A stretch of DNA of 64,000 nt, from assembly GCA_034231615.1 (NCBI GenBank), contig CM067304.1, positions 21,510,589 through 21,574,588 of the forward strand. Reading direction: 5' to 3'. The notes beneath the pieces were generated by a model. It saw only the letters and a program-made list of their open reading frames with translations. It had not been told where the DNA came from and did not search any database. The position numbers and the translations under genes are program-made. Origin of the DNA: Meghimatium bilineatum (Eukaryota; Mollusca; Gastropoda; Stylommatophora; Philomycidae). Shown here piece by piece: positions 55,735-64,000 of the stretch. Position 1 is the first letter of the stretch; each line of letters starts with the position of its first letter.

Positions 55735-56200
55735 AGTGTATACTGCAATGGATTCTGTCTTCCTACTGGATAGCAGGAAATGAAAGGGATGACGAATTGA
55801 CTAAGGAAGGTTGCAACAACATGATGTACCAATCAGCTACCACAAAAAAAAATCCATAATAAAGACACAACGAAAGCCTAACTTTTCTAGACGGGATGAC
55901 TACCATCTGCTAGACAGACAACAGGTCATCATATTTCTGCTAAAACTGAACCTAGTAGATTTTTCTGAGCGATCAATTTTGAATTTTGTGTAGATAAGAC
56001 TCTTTAGAGTCTTATCTACACAGAATTCACAATTTTTCGCTCAGAAAAATGTAGGTGTGGTCAAACCAACCAAAATGCAGAGAATATCCTTCAAGAATAT
56101 GCAGACTATAACACATTAAATGCACTTCCTGACCTTCTGAATCACATATGAATGTCAAACTTTATAGTACAAAAAAAAGAATGGAAGACACTTTCTAATT
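55735..56200 (+). mobile_element. Jockey-like LINE C-terminal fragment with palindromic insertion
   Basis: QWILSSYWIAGNERDDELTK-like and VPISYHKKKSIIKTQRKPNF / RRDDYHLLDRQQVIIFLLK parallel IPITYHQKKQMIKSIRKP / QDDYHIMNRPEQIIILRLR of the 25.1 kb copy. The frame meets a palindrome at 55958-56048 and then resumes as CRCGQTNQNAENILQEYADY, equivalent to the AKHILQDC segment. It passes into the satellite at 56199. Confidence 0.7.
55958..56048. repeat. Palindrome, ~44-bp arms
   Basis: TTTTTCTGAGCG..TAGATAAGACTCT pairs with AGAGTCTTATCTA..CGCTCAGAAAAA, with about 40 of 44 positions complementary. GTAG lies on both sides (AGTAG before, GTAG after), a possible 3-4 bp target duplication. Confidence 0.85.
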
Positions 56201-56610
56201 TATACCAGACATAACACTGCAGATATAAACATTACCAGTCAACAATTTATACAAGAAATAACACTGCAGATATAAACATTACCAGTCACCAATTTATACA
56301 AGATATAACACTGCAGATATAAACATTACCAGTCAACAATTTATACAAGAAATAACACTGCAGATATAAACATTACCAGTCACCAATTTATACAAGATAT
56401 AACACTGCAGATATAAACATTACTAGTCAACAATTTATTCAAGAAATAACACTGCAGATATAAACATTACCAGTCACCAATTTATACAAGATATAACACT
56501 GCAGATATAAACATTACTAGTCAACAATTTATTCAAGAAATAACATTGCAGATATAGACATTACTAGTCAAAAATTTATACAAGAAATAACACTGCAGAT
56601 ATAGACATTA
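56199..56610. repeat. 47-bp satellite, block 1
   Basis: Units CAATTTATACAAGA(A/T)ATAACACTGCAGATATAAACATTACCAGTCA(A)C alternate between two variants (AGAAATAAC and AGATATAAC), a 94-bp higher-order period. The first unit merges with the 3' end of the Jockey-like LINE. Confidence 0.92.
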
Positions 56611-57568
56611 ATCATCATCATCATGTAGCATATCCTGTACAGGATGTAGCAGTCATTACATCCTTTCGAAACTTCTGTCGATTTTGAGCCAATCTTTCTG
56701 CTTCTGTTACTGTCATGATCAAGTGGTCTTTGATGTCTTGCGTCCATCTTTTTCTTGGTCTGCGTCTTTTTCATCACCCTGGCATCGTTGTATTGTCTTC
56801 TCTGGGCTTTCTTGGCGTTTGATATGGCCAAAATATTGTAGTTTTCTGGAAAGAACCATCTTGTTTAGCCAGTTTTCTTTTACATTCATTTCTCTCATCA
56901 TGGCTTTATTGGTGAACATTTTGGTCCACGGTTTTCTGTACATTTTTCTGTAACATTTTGTTTCAAATGCTGCTGTTTTATTTTTACTTTGTTTGTGATT
57001 GTCCAGGATTCACACCGATACATTGCCACTGGGAATATGCAAGCTCTTAGAAATGTTAACTTTGCAACAGAGCAGCCATATGTTTTATATTTGTATCAGC
57101 TTCTTTGACGCGATAGCGAACATTATTCTGACTTCTTCATAACAATCACCGTAACTGTTTGATATTAAAACTAAGGTATTCAAAACTGGTGACTCTTTCT
57201 AATTCTCTATTGCTGATACTGATCAAAAACTTGCTAGTGGGTTTGTCGCTTGTCATAATCTTGGTCTTGTTTCCATTCAGAAAAAGGTTTTTTTTCACCA
57301 TGTTCTTTAATGGAATTTATGAATGTGTTCAAGATCTGCTTGACTGTATGCCAATAGTATTGTATCATCAACATACCTCAGTTCTGGTAACTCGTGACCT
57401 CCGATTTTGAGTGGGTCGAAGTTATTTCTGTGTTGGTCATTTCTTACATTCCTCAGGATGTTCTCTGCATAAATATTGAAGAGATATGGTGATAGAATAA
57501 ATCCTTTTCTGACTCCTTTTTACACTCTGAACCAATCAGATGTTTCACTATTTACTCTCACTGTTGCT
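56611..57568 (-). mobile_element. LINE-A insertion in the satellite, 11-bp target duplication
   Basis: TATAGACATTA is present at 56600-56610 and 57569-57579, exactly bordering the element. The minus strand encodes an RT: GFILSPYLFNIYAENILRNV and GGHELPELRYVDDTILLAYS (YVDD). After stops come a thumb and QYFGHIKRQESPEK. It ends in the tail (TGATGATGAT)n at 56611-56625. It is 5'-truncated within the palm and carries several stops. Confidence 0.85.
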
Positions 57569-58275
57569 TATAGACATTACTAGCCAAAAATGTATACAAG
57601 AAACAACACTGCAGATACATACATTACTAGCCAACAATTTATACAAGAAACAACACTGCAGATTTATACATTACTAGCCACAATTTATACAAGAAACAAC
57701 ACTGCAGATTTATACATTACTAGCCAACAATTTATACAAGAAACAACACTGCAGATTTAGACATTACTAGCCAACAATTTATACAAGAAACAACACTGCA
57801 GATTTATACATTACTAGCCACAATTTATACAAGAAACAACACTGCAGATTTAGACATTACTAGCCACAATTTATACAAGAAACAACACTGCAGATTTAGA
57901 CATTACTAGCCAACAATTTATACAAGAAACAACACTGCAGATACATACATTACTAGCCAACAATTTATACAAGAAACAACACTGCAGATTTATACATTAC
58001 TAGCCACAATTTATACAAGAAACAACACTGCAGATTTATACATTACTAGCCAACAATTTATACAAGAAACAACACTGCAGATTTAGACATTACTAGCCAA
58101 CAATTTATACAAGAAACAACACTGCAGATTTATACATTACTAGCCACAATTTATACAAGAAACAACACTGCAGATTTAGACATTACTAGCCAACAATTTA
58201 TACAAGAAACAACACTGCAGATACATACATTACTAGCCAACAATTTATAAAGAAAACACTGCATATATGGACATA
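57569..58275. repeat. 46/47-bp satellite, block 2, higher-order repeat
   Basis: Fourteen units of CAATTTATACAAGAAACAACACTGCAGATTTA(T/G)ACATTACTAGCCA(A)C. Variant GATACATACATT marks units 1, 8 and 14. Between the markers the same order of GATTTATA/GATTTAGA and CCAC/CCAAC variants recurs (seven units, then six), so multi-unit blocks were duplicated. After the last unit the sequence (GAACGAAAGAAGAGAC) resembles the Jockey-like LINE 3' end at 25450 (GAATGAAAGAAGAAGAAG). Confidence 0.9.
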
Positions 58276-58465
58276 ATTAGCGAACGAAAGAAGAGACACT
58301 TTGAAAGAGTCATTGAATCGTTTCTTCTCCGCCAACTAATGGTTTTCCCATAAGGAGCTCACCATTCATCAGAAATTTTGTTCAAGACAATAAATACACA
58401 GAAATCTCCGCAGAGATCGACATTATCAGCGTTGCCACAGCTGGTTTTCTTTCAAGTATAAATAA

Positions 58466-58710
58466 CCAAACTGTAGGAGGATATCCGACAAGATGGAGAG
58501 TGCGGCAGTAACAAAAACAAGAAAACGATAAGAACTATGATAATGCATTATTATTATTACTGGTAACTAATAAATAGTAAAACTAATGTCAATGAGAAAT
58601 AACCACACAAAAAACACACACAAAAAAAACACCAAAGGGACAAGGACTTTTTCCACGTTATGGTCCAATAGGGATCTTTATCAAGAAACAAAAACTAACT
58701 AGAAATAAAC
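58466..58710 (-). mobile_element. Penelope-like 3'-end fragment, diverged
   Basis: TATAAATAACCAAACTGTAGGAGGATATCCGACAAGATGG..GCGGCAGTAAC is the diverged counterpart of 10728-10790. The hammerhead-like motif is at 58653-58685 (minus: CTTGATAAAGATCCCTATTGGACCATAACGTGG), which keeps a GATCC/GGACC stem. 58710-59030 and 59200-59420 show nothing else; repeat Z lies at 59030-59200. Confidence 0.55.
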
Positions 58711-59434
58711 ACACACACACACACAACTATTAATACAATGAGATGGTTTCACAGCCACATCTCAGTGCATATGTACTATTGATAGATACAATAGAAATAG
58801 AAAATGGTAAGAGGAATTCTGCAAGAGAAAGAATCATGAGCGTCAAACCCTACTAAGTGAATGCTTCACGTTAATGATGCCAACTGTACACAAAGACATA
58901 TACAAACACATTAAATGATTGTATTTTTTTCACTAGATTTTAGATTTTTTGCCGACATCTTTGGTTATTTTGGCCAATTTTACATTAATATTTTGCTTTT
59001 AATAAAACCATAGGGATGTAGCTAAAAATGACCGAATCCTCCCGATTTCCCCTCGAAATTCCCCAAAAGTCTCATGAAGACAAAGGAATTGGACACGTAG
59101 TTGGGGAATGGTTTTTCTTTTTTAAAATTAAATTTTTTAAGGATATATTAACTACTGCTCTGGCTTTATTCTATTGATTTATATAGTATGGAGGTCATCT
59201 GAGATTTGTTATAGGACAATCAGGGGTTACTTCATAAACGTTCAAAATATCACTGACATTATAGCATGAAATCGGGTAGATAACGGACCCTCAATTCTGA
59301 ATCGATCCTGGAACACCAGGTTAGAAAGTCAGAAATCCAGTCACTGCGCCACACAGATCAAAATGTAACAGAACAAAAATAATTAACTCCAAATTGTTTC
59401 CTTATATCTAATAATGTTTGCTTTCATTTCTCAG

Positions 59435-59571
59435 CTTCCATGCTCCAGAAGTACATCGACTGTGTTGATATTGCTAACGATTGCTCAGGCATCCATGCAG
59501 AAAAAGGTGTAGGACTATGCGCGGAGGAAGTCTACATGCTGACATGCGCAAAGACATGTTTGTTGTGTTAA
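59435..59571 (+). CDS. ShKT-type secreted peptide, exon 2 (six-cysteine domain)
   Basis: After a good acceptor (TTTCATTTCTCAG) the exon encodes residues 24-68 and a TAA at 59569-59571. Six cysteines at residues 33, 40, 52, 61, 65 and 68 give C-x6-C-x11-C-x8-C-x3-C-x2-C. Asp follows two residues after the first Cys and the chain ends on the last Cys. This is the ShKT (ShK-like) fold pattern; the second loop is longer than usual. ShKT domains occur in potassium-channel-blocking anemone toxins but also as accessory domains in metalloproteases and in many secreted proteins without toxicity. The Lys-Tyr pair needed for channel block in ShK is not present: Tyr is there but the preceding residue is Val. 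A toxin role is therefore not supported. The last five codons and the 3' region are shared with a repeat at 15.8-16.3 kb. Confidence 0.75.
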
Positions 59572-60110
59572 GTCCCATCTAGTCCCTTACAATCCTCAAG
59601 AATTTCAACAACCAGAGGAAAAAAAAAACAACTTTCCCAACTGATCTGTGTTTAAAAAAAAAAACCAACATATGTTTCATTTAGAGCTTATCCTAAATGG
59701 CGTATTCTAATGTTCAGTAAATACTGGATTGGAATATCTATATGTTTTCCTAATTTAATACAAAGACATTGTTATCTTCAAAATATACAAGTACGGTGTC
59801 ACTGTTGATAATTTATTAATTAACATATCTACCTACAAATATAATGTTTGTCATTGATGAATTTCGCTGTTTTGTGAGGGGATTGAAAAGCTGTGTGATA
59901 AAGGCCGCATGTTCTTGCTGTCGCCACGTCATGTACAGGGTGAGTTTTTTTATTTACCCTCCGACAGAAAAAAAACGCAGTCCTTACCGGGGATTGAATT
60001 CTAGACCTCACTCGTGTGAGACTAGCGTTCTAACCTCTAGGCCATGTGCCATACTATTCAATCCCCTCCCTGCAATGCCTGAACTGCAGTATTGGCAGTT
60101 TTTAAAAAAA
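59555..60110 (-). mobile_element. SINE-1 composite overlapping the ShKT 3' end
   Basis: This is the reverse-strand counterpart of 15815-16290. Order on the plus strand: ShKT last codons, 3' region (CAACTTTCCCAACTGATCTGTG), AT-rich segment, SINE body reversed (59870-59960), and tRNA head reversed. Box B is near 59990-60002 and box A 60034-60044 (CCTCTAGGCCA). A plus-oriented body end (ATTCAATCCCCTCCCTGCAATGCCTGAACTG) follows at 60055-60090. Identity to the 15.8 kb copy is high by eye. Confidence 0.75.
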
Positions 60111-60215
60111 AACAGACAGCTGTTTTGTGTGTGTGTGTGTGTATGGAAATGAGTAGGTAATTGTAGGTAAAGGTAGTAATAAATGATCTCCACTTTACTA
60201 AGTCTAGGAAATGGA

Positions 60216-60740
60216 TCAGATAAATAAATAGTTTCTACCACACATTGTTACAACGTTTTGGGCATTAAAGACTTTTTTAAAAAGCCGTTTTCGGTTTGAG
60301 TGCCTCCTTCTTCTAGTGACTTGTCCGTTACAGAACGTTGTCTTCACTGCTACTATGTAAGCCTCACAGTTCATATTTAGAAGGTCTTCGATGTCCTGTG
60401 CCCATCGAGTCTTGACCTTCGTTTTATTCTCGTTAATAGAACTTTTCCCTCCATGATTAATTTTTCTAATCAATTGTATTTTTTATATGTCCAAAACATG
60501 TTTTCTTGCGATTAAAAAAATAGATGTGAAAAACCAGTCTTCTACTATGGTTATGTGATGGATCATCTTTCTGTCGATTATCTTAGTTTTCTATTGCATT
60601 TCATTTTCAAATGCCGATATATTTCTTTACTATTCCAGATGTCATTGCCTCCCATCTCACTACCACATGTTGCCACTGAAAAATATAGCTTCTTAATAGT
60701 TGTAATTTTGTTTTTGTTTTGTCCCTTGCCATAAAAGCTG
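60216..60740 (-). mobile_element. LINE-A C-terminal fragment, decayed
   Basis: The minus frame 60473-60216 encodes INHGGKSSINENKTKVKTRW and IEDLLNMNCEAYIVAVKT. Upstream frames give SGNMW..FFTSIFLIARK and CFGHIKNT-like words. It resembles the GHIKR..KTRW..DI C-terminus of other copies. Evidence is thin. Confidence 0.45.
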
Positions 60741-60764
60741 GTAATATTGTTTATTTAGACAATT

Positions 60765-61390
60765 GTTAATGATGATGGTGATGACGATGATGAAGAAGAT
60801 GATGAATATAATAACAAAAGTGAAGATGCTGATACTGAGGAATATGATGACAATGATGAAGATGATAACGACGATGAGGAAGATGATGAAGGTGATATGA
60901 TGATGAGGAAGATGAGGACAATGATGAAAATGATGAAGATGATAACGACGATTAGGAATATGATGACTATGATGAAGATGATGACGATTATAAAATATGA
61001 CGTCATCGTCATCGTCATTTTCATCGCCAATCGTCATCTTTATCTTCCTCAGCATCGTTATCTTTATCGTCATCTACATAATAATCGTTATCATTATCGT
61101 CATCTTCATCGTCATCTTCATCGTCATCTTAATTGTCATCGCCATCTTCATCGTCATCTTAATTGTCATCGCCATCTTCATCGTCATCTTAATTGTCATC
61201 GCCATCTTCATCGTCATATTAATTGTCATCGTCATCTTCATCGCCATCTTCATCGCCATCTTCATCGTCATCTTCATCAGCATCGCCATCTTCATCTCCA
61301 TCATCATATTTATTGTCAACTTTATCGTCACTTTCATTAACATCTTCATCAGCATCATAATCTTTATCTTCATCAAAATAATTTATTTTT
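60765..61390. repeat. Divergent GAT/ATC microsatellite
   Basis: 60765-60995 is (GATGAA/GATGAC)-rich. 61000-61390 is the complement-type (ATCGTC/ATCTTC)-rich, with a 30-bp sub-repeat (TTAATTGTCATCGCCATCTTCATCGTCATC) at 61125-61230. The two halves face each other and could fold back. Long Met/Thr or Ile/Phe frames are artefacts. Confidence 0.9.
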
Positions 61391-62040
61391 AACATGTACC
61401 GACTGGGTCAAAGGGCATAAGACTGAACCACGTGATCAGCAACTAATCATCTCTGTTAAAATTTATAACTACATGGATAGTTTCTATACAGATACCACCC
61501 TTCTCCTTTCCGTACCACCCACCATCCCCACGCCCGTACCCCGTTCTATCTCTAACAGTTTACATTTAACGTGCAGCGCCGTTATTTTCTATTTTGTTTC
61601 GTTTCACTACGTATTTACCCGAGAGTCTGTTTGCCTGTTTTTATTTAGTTAAGATTGCGCTGTAACGTGTGTCAATACATTTTGAGTTGTTAAGGGATTC
61701 AATGAGTTGCTAAGCAACAGATGCGGCCATGACAGCAGTGTCGGATTTTAATCACGTCTGTGAAATGGGATGACACGAAGTAACATCATTCCGATGTATA
61801 CAACTCCTCCTCCTCCTCTCCAACATCCTCACTAAAACCCTCTCGTTCTGTTGAATAATTAGAAGCTAGTTTTAAATGAAGCTTAAACTTAGTCTAAGGC
61901 ACAAATAATATTTCTCTCTATTACCTGTAGTTTTTCTTGTTAACCGATTTCTTTTAATACCGCTCGCTCTCGCTCTCTCTATCTCTCTTATTTCTGTTAT
62001 TTAGTCCTTTCTGTCATATTTCGGTCTTTCTGTTAAAATT
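61390..62040. other. No recognised gene
   Basis: Mixed sequence with CTC-rich tracts (about 61805-61825 and 61965-61990). Confidence 0.4.
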
Positions 62041-62059
62041 TTGTTTTAATATCTCTCTC

Positions 62060-62235
62060 ATGTCTTTATATCTGTCTTAAGTCTTTATATCTGTCTCAAG
62101 TCTTTATATCTGTCTCAAGTCTTTATATCTGTCTCAAGTCTTTATATCTGTCTCATGTCTTTATATCTATCTCAAGTCTTTTTACATGTCTCAAGTCTTT
62201 ATATATATCTCAAGTATTAATATCTGCCTTAAGTA
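62060..62235. repeat. 19-bp tandem repeat
   Basis: TCTCAAGTCTTTATATCTG is repeated about eight times with minor variants, directly 3' of the I-like LINE 2 coding end. Confidence 0.92.
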
Positions 62236-62250
62236 TATATAGTTAATTAG

Positions 62251-63087
62251 TTAGTTAGTCGTTGGATCATCGTCACTGCGCTCCGGACAAGTCCATAGGT
62301 GCTCAGATCTCTCCTTGAGTGTAGCCGCCATTATACGCTGACTGACTGTCCCAGTACGCAGTTGATTGACCATCATTCTTTCTTGTCCACGAAACCGCTC
62401 CGTTCTAGCGACATCACATTTCAAACCAAATTCCTTTATTCTAGTCATGGAACAAGAGTCATCGTCACTTATACAGTCCTTTGCTCGTGCGTTTACCCGT
62501 AGGGTGTTCAAAATGTCTGCTCGATCCATCGCTCCACCAACAGCCGTAGTAGCAGAGTGTGCGGCCAAACCTATCTGCTCTCTCATTACCCCAGACTCCT
62601 GCATGTCCCGGCACAAAATGAAAGTCACTTTACGCATACATGAATTATTCACTGTATCCAGCCACTGTTCCCGAATGTATCCCGCCTGAACTTTCACAAT
62701 CATGCTCATCACGTCACTGAGTATGCAGGCATGCTCGCTGATAGTCTGCGAGCAGACCCATTGCAAGGCTTTGGTTACTGCTAAAACCTCCATTGTCATG
62801 CTGCTTGTCGTCTGAGCGAAAGCACCACTTTCCTCTCTGATGGTTTCCCCCCGCGTTTGAGCCGTGAAGGCCCAGGCACTTCTGATGTGTCTTTCAACCG
62901 ACCCATCTGTATATACAATCATATCGCCTTTCCTGGAAATTTCACCGATTAGAGCGAGTACCTCCGACTCCACCACTATCGGACACCATTCCTTGCATTC
63001 TCTACTGAGTGTTATTATTACTTTGAAGGCTGTCGGACAATCTAATGGCGCACGACTCCATTCTACACCAGGTAGCACATCCTCCAA
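62251..63087 (-). pseudogene. RNase H and C-terminus of I-like LINE copy 2
   Basis: A 278-codon open frame. DMIVYTDGSVERH gives the first Asp, SSMTMEVLAVTKALQWV the Glu, and ACILSDVMSMIVKVQAG the second Asp. The last site reads MREQIGLAAHSA where an Asn-Glu-Gln-Ala-Asp type motif is expected, so the fourth catalytic Asp appears lost. The C-terminus carries VNQLRTGTVSQRI and WTCPERSDDD, the closing Cys region of the family (one Cys of the usual pair is missing). The frame is long and clean, so decay is recent. Confidence 0.75.
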
Positions 63088-64000
63088 TCTTCACACACTC
63101 TGTATAATATCCTCTGCGTGCACCATCTACGACTTTCCTCTCTTAAGTCGACTGCCTTTCACTTTGAGAATTTCAGAGTGTAGAGGATGTTCTTTATCAG
63201 TGGTGATTTATAGGTAGTCCCGCGCCCTGCAGGTTTGTATTCTTTGATCTGCAGTTGGGCAATCCAGTAAGTATCGCATAGCTCGTGCCGAGGTATCTCT
63301 CGTACACCCCACAATGATTCGCATTGCCTCATTCTGGATTCTATCCAATCTTTCTGTTTGAGTCTGACTCAGTGTTAGAATCGCCAGTGTGTACTCTACC
63401 ACCGCCACCACCAATCCCTGATACAGCAAAAATAGCAGCCTCTGTTCACATTGAGCAGCAGCCATAATCTTCATCGCCGAAAGACCTGTACAAGCCTTTA
63501 CAATGATCTTTGAAACATGATCTTTGAAACTCAGACTGCGGTCCAACATAACCCCTAAGTATTTCATTGTGCTGGTTCTCTCGAGGATTTCCTAACCGAT
63601 GTCGTGGGCGTGTTTACTATATGATTATTTAGAGAAAACCATGTTATCGATCCCTGTGATGGATTAACAAAAGCTACAGAATTACTACACCGATCCCCTA
63701 TACGATCAAGCTCCCTCTGTAAATTCCTGGCTATCGCTTTTCTATCTCTGCCCTGCATATATACCAAAATGTCATCAGCATAGGACATAGTTCTCCCCGT
63801 TCCTGCAATCTGACAGCTTGTAATTTGAACTGAATATGCATTAAATAGTACTGGGGACAGAGGTGACCCTTGTGGTAGTCCCGGGTTTATGACTGTTGGT
63901 GCCGAAGACCAATTCCCACACTTAAGAACAACCTGTCTCTGAAATAGTGCCGAGATAATCCACCTGACAATGAAAGGACTAACTTGGAGTTGCAGCATTA
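62251..64000 (-). mobile_element. I-like LINE copy 2 (RT 3' half and RNase H), runs off the window
   Basis: Minus-strand pieces: VSPFIVRWIISALFQRQVVL, LPQGSPLSPVLFNAYSVQ and MSYADDILVYMQGRDRK (63998-63564). Then MKYLGVMLDRSLSFKDHV .. IVGCTRDTSARAMRYLLDC (63567-63208), and the RNase H frame (63087-62251). The RT-thumb junction near 63567 and the thumb-RNase H junction near 63090-63210 are frame changes. The layout equals copy 1, but the proteins have diverged. The endonuclease and 5' end lie beyond position 64000. Confidence 0.82.

Noticed and set aside
56199..58275. CRISPR-like regular repeats
   Set aside because: Units are contiguous with no unique spacers, and the context is an animal intron with LINE flanks; it is a satellite.
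59435..59571. Calling the ShKT peptide a potassium-channel toxin
   Set aside because: The fold pattern is present but the Lys of the blocking Lys-Tyr pair is absent, and ShKT domains are common in non-toxic secreted proteins.
60693..61392. Met/Thr, Ile/Phe and His-rich frames
   Set aside because: Translation of GAT/ATC microsatellite on both strands.

Overview
The window reads as a metazoan nuclear genome segment. It has spliced exons with GT/AG borders, long introns, tRNA-derived SINEs, many decayed non-LTR retrotransposons, a Penelope-like element and abundant mini- and microsatellites. No bacterial operons, rRNA genes or CRISPR arrays were seen. The mix of families (Penelope-like elements with hammerhead-like ends, RNase H-bearing LINEs, a secreted ShKT-type peptide, a sushi-domain receptor) fits a lophotrochozoan, most likely a mollusc and perhaps a gastropod. 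That placement is inference.

Three host loci are supported. (1) Two minus-strand exons at 9800-9999 and 4108-4260 encode the N-terminal linker and the start of the kinase domain of an RSKR/SgK494-like Ser/Thr kinase. The rest lies left of the window or was not found. (2) A minus-strand receptor-like gene has one sushi/CCP exon (40588-40755) and a terminal exon (36287-37272) with a transmembrane helix and a long cytoplasmic tail; their phases are compatible. (3) A small plus-strand two-exon gene (54107-54176 and 59435-59571) encodes a 68-residue secreted peptide with a six-cysteine ShKT pattern. Its 5.3 kb intron is packed with transposons, and its last codons and 3' region are shared with a SINE-containing repeat at 15.8-16.3 kb.

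Region by region: 0-10 kb holds the kinase introns, a piggyBac-like non-autonomous element and repeat fragments. 10-11 kb has a SINE, a Penelope 3' end and a perfect 73-bp-arm palindrome. 12.6-20 kb is a nest of LINE copies: an I-like element with EN, RT and RNase H interrupted by SINEs, an internal duplicate of it, and a Jockey-like fragment. 20-31 kb has further LINEs, including the best preserved Jockey-like RT-RNase H copy (23.2-25.4 kb). 32-41 kb is the sushi receptor locus with several minisatellites. 41-50 kb carries LINE remnants, a palindromic MITE and a broken copy of a dispersed uncharacterised protein family. 50.7-53.6 kb is a Penelope-like element with an uninterrupted 660-codon RT plus GIY-YIG frame, arranged in partial tandem. 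54-60 kb is the ShKT gene, whose intron includes a higher-order satellite grown from a LINE 3' end. 60-64 kb has microsatellites and the 3' half of a second I-like LINE running off the right edge.

Names used below: LINE-A = EN-RT LINE without RNase H, tail of (TGATGA)n, RTE-like by its tail; I-like = LINE with EN, RT, RNase H and a C-terminal Cys motif; Jockey-like = the 23.2 kb family; SINE-1 and SINE-2 = two tRNA-headed families; R1, R2, X, Y, Z, R4 = unclassified dispersed repeats recognised because copies recur in the window.
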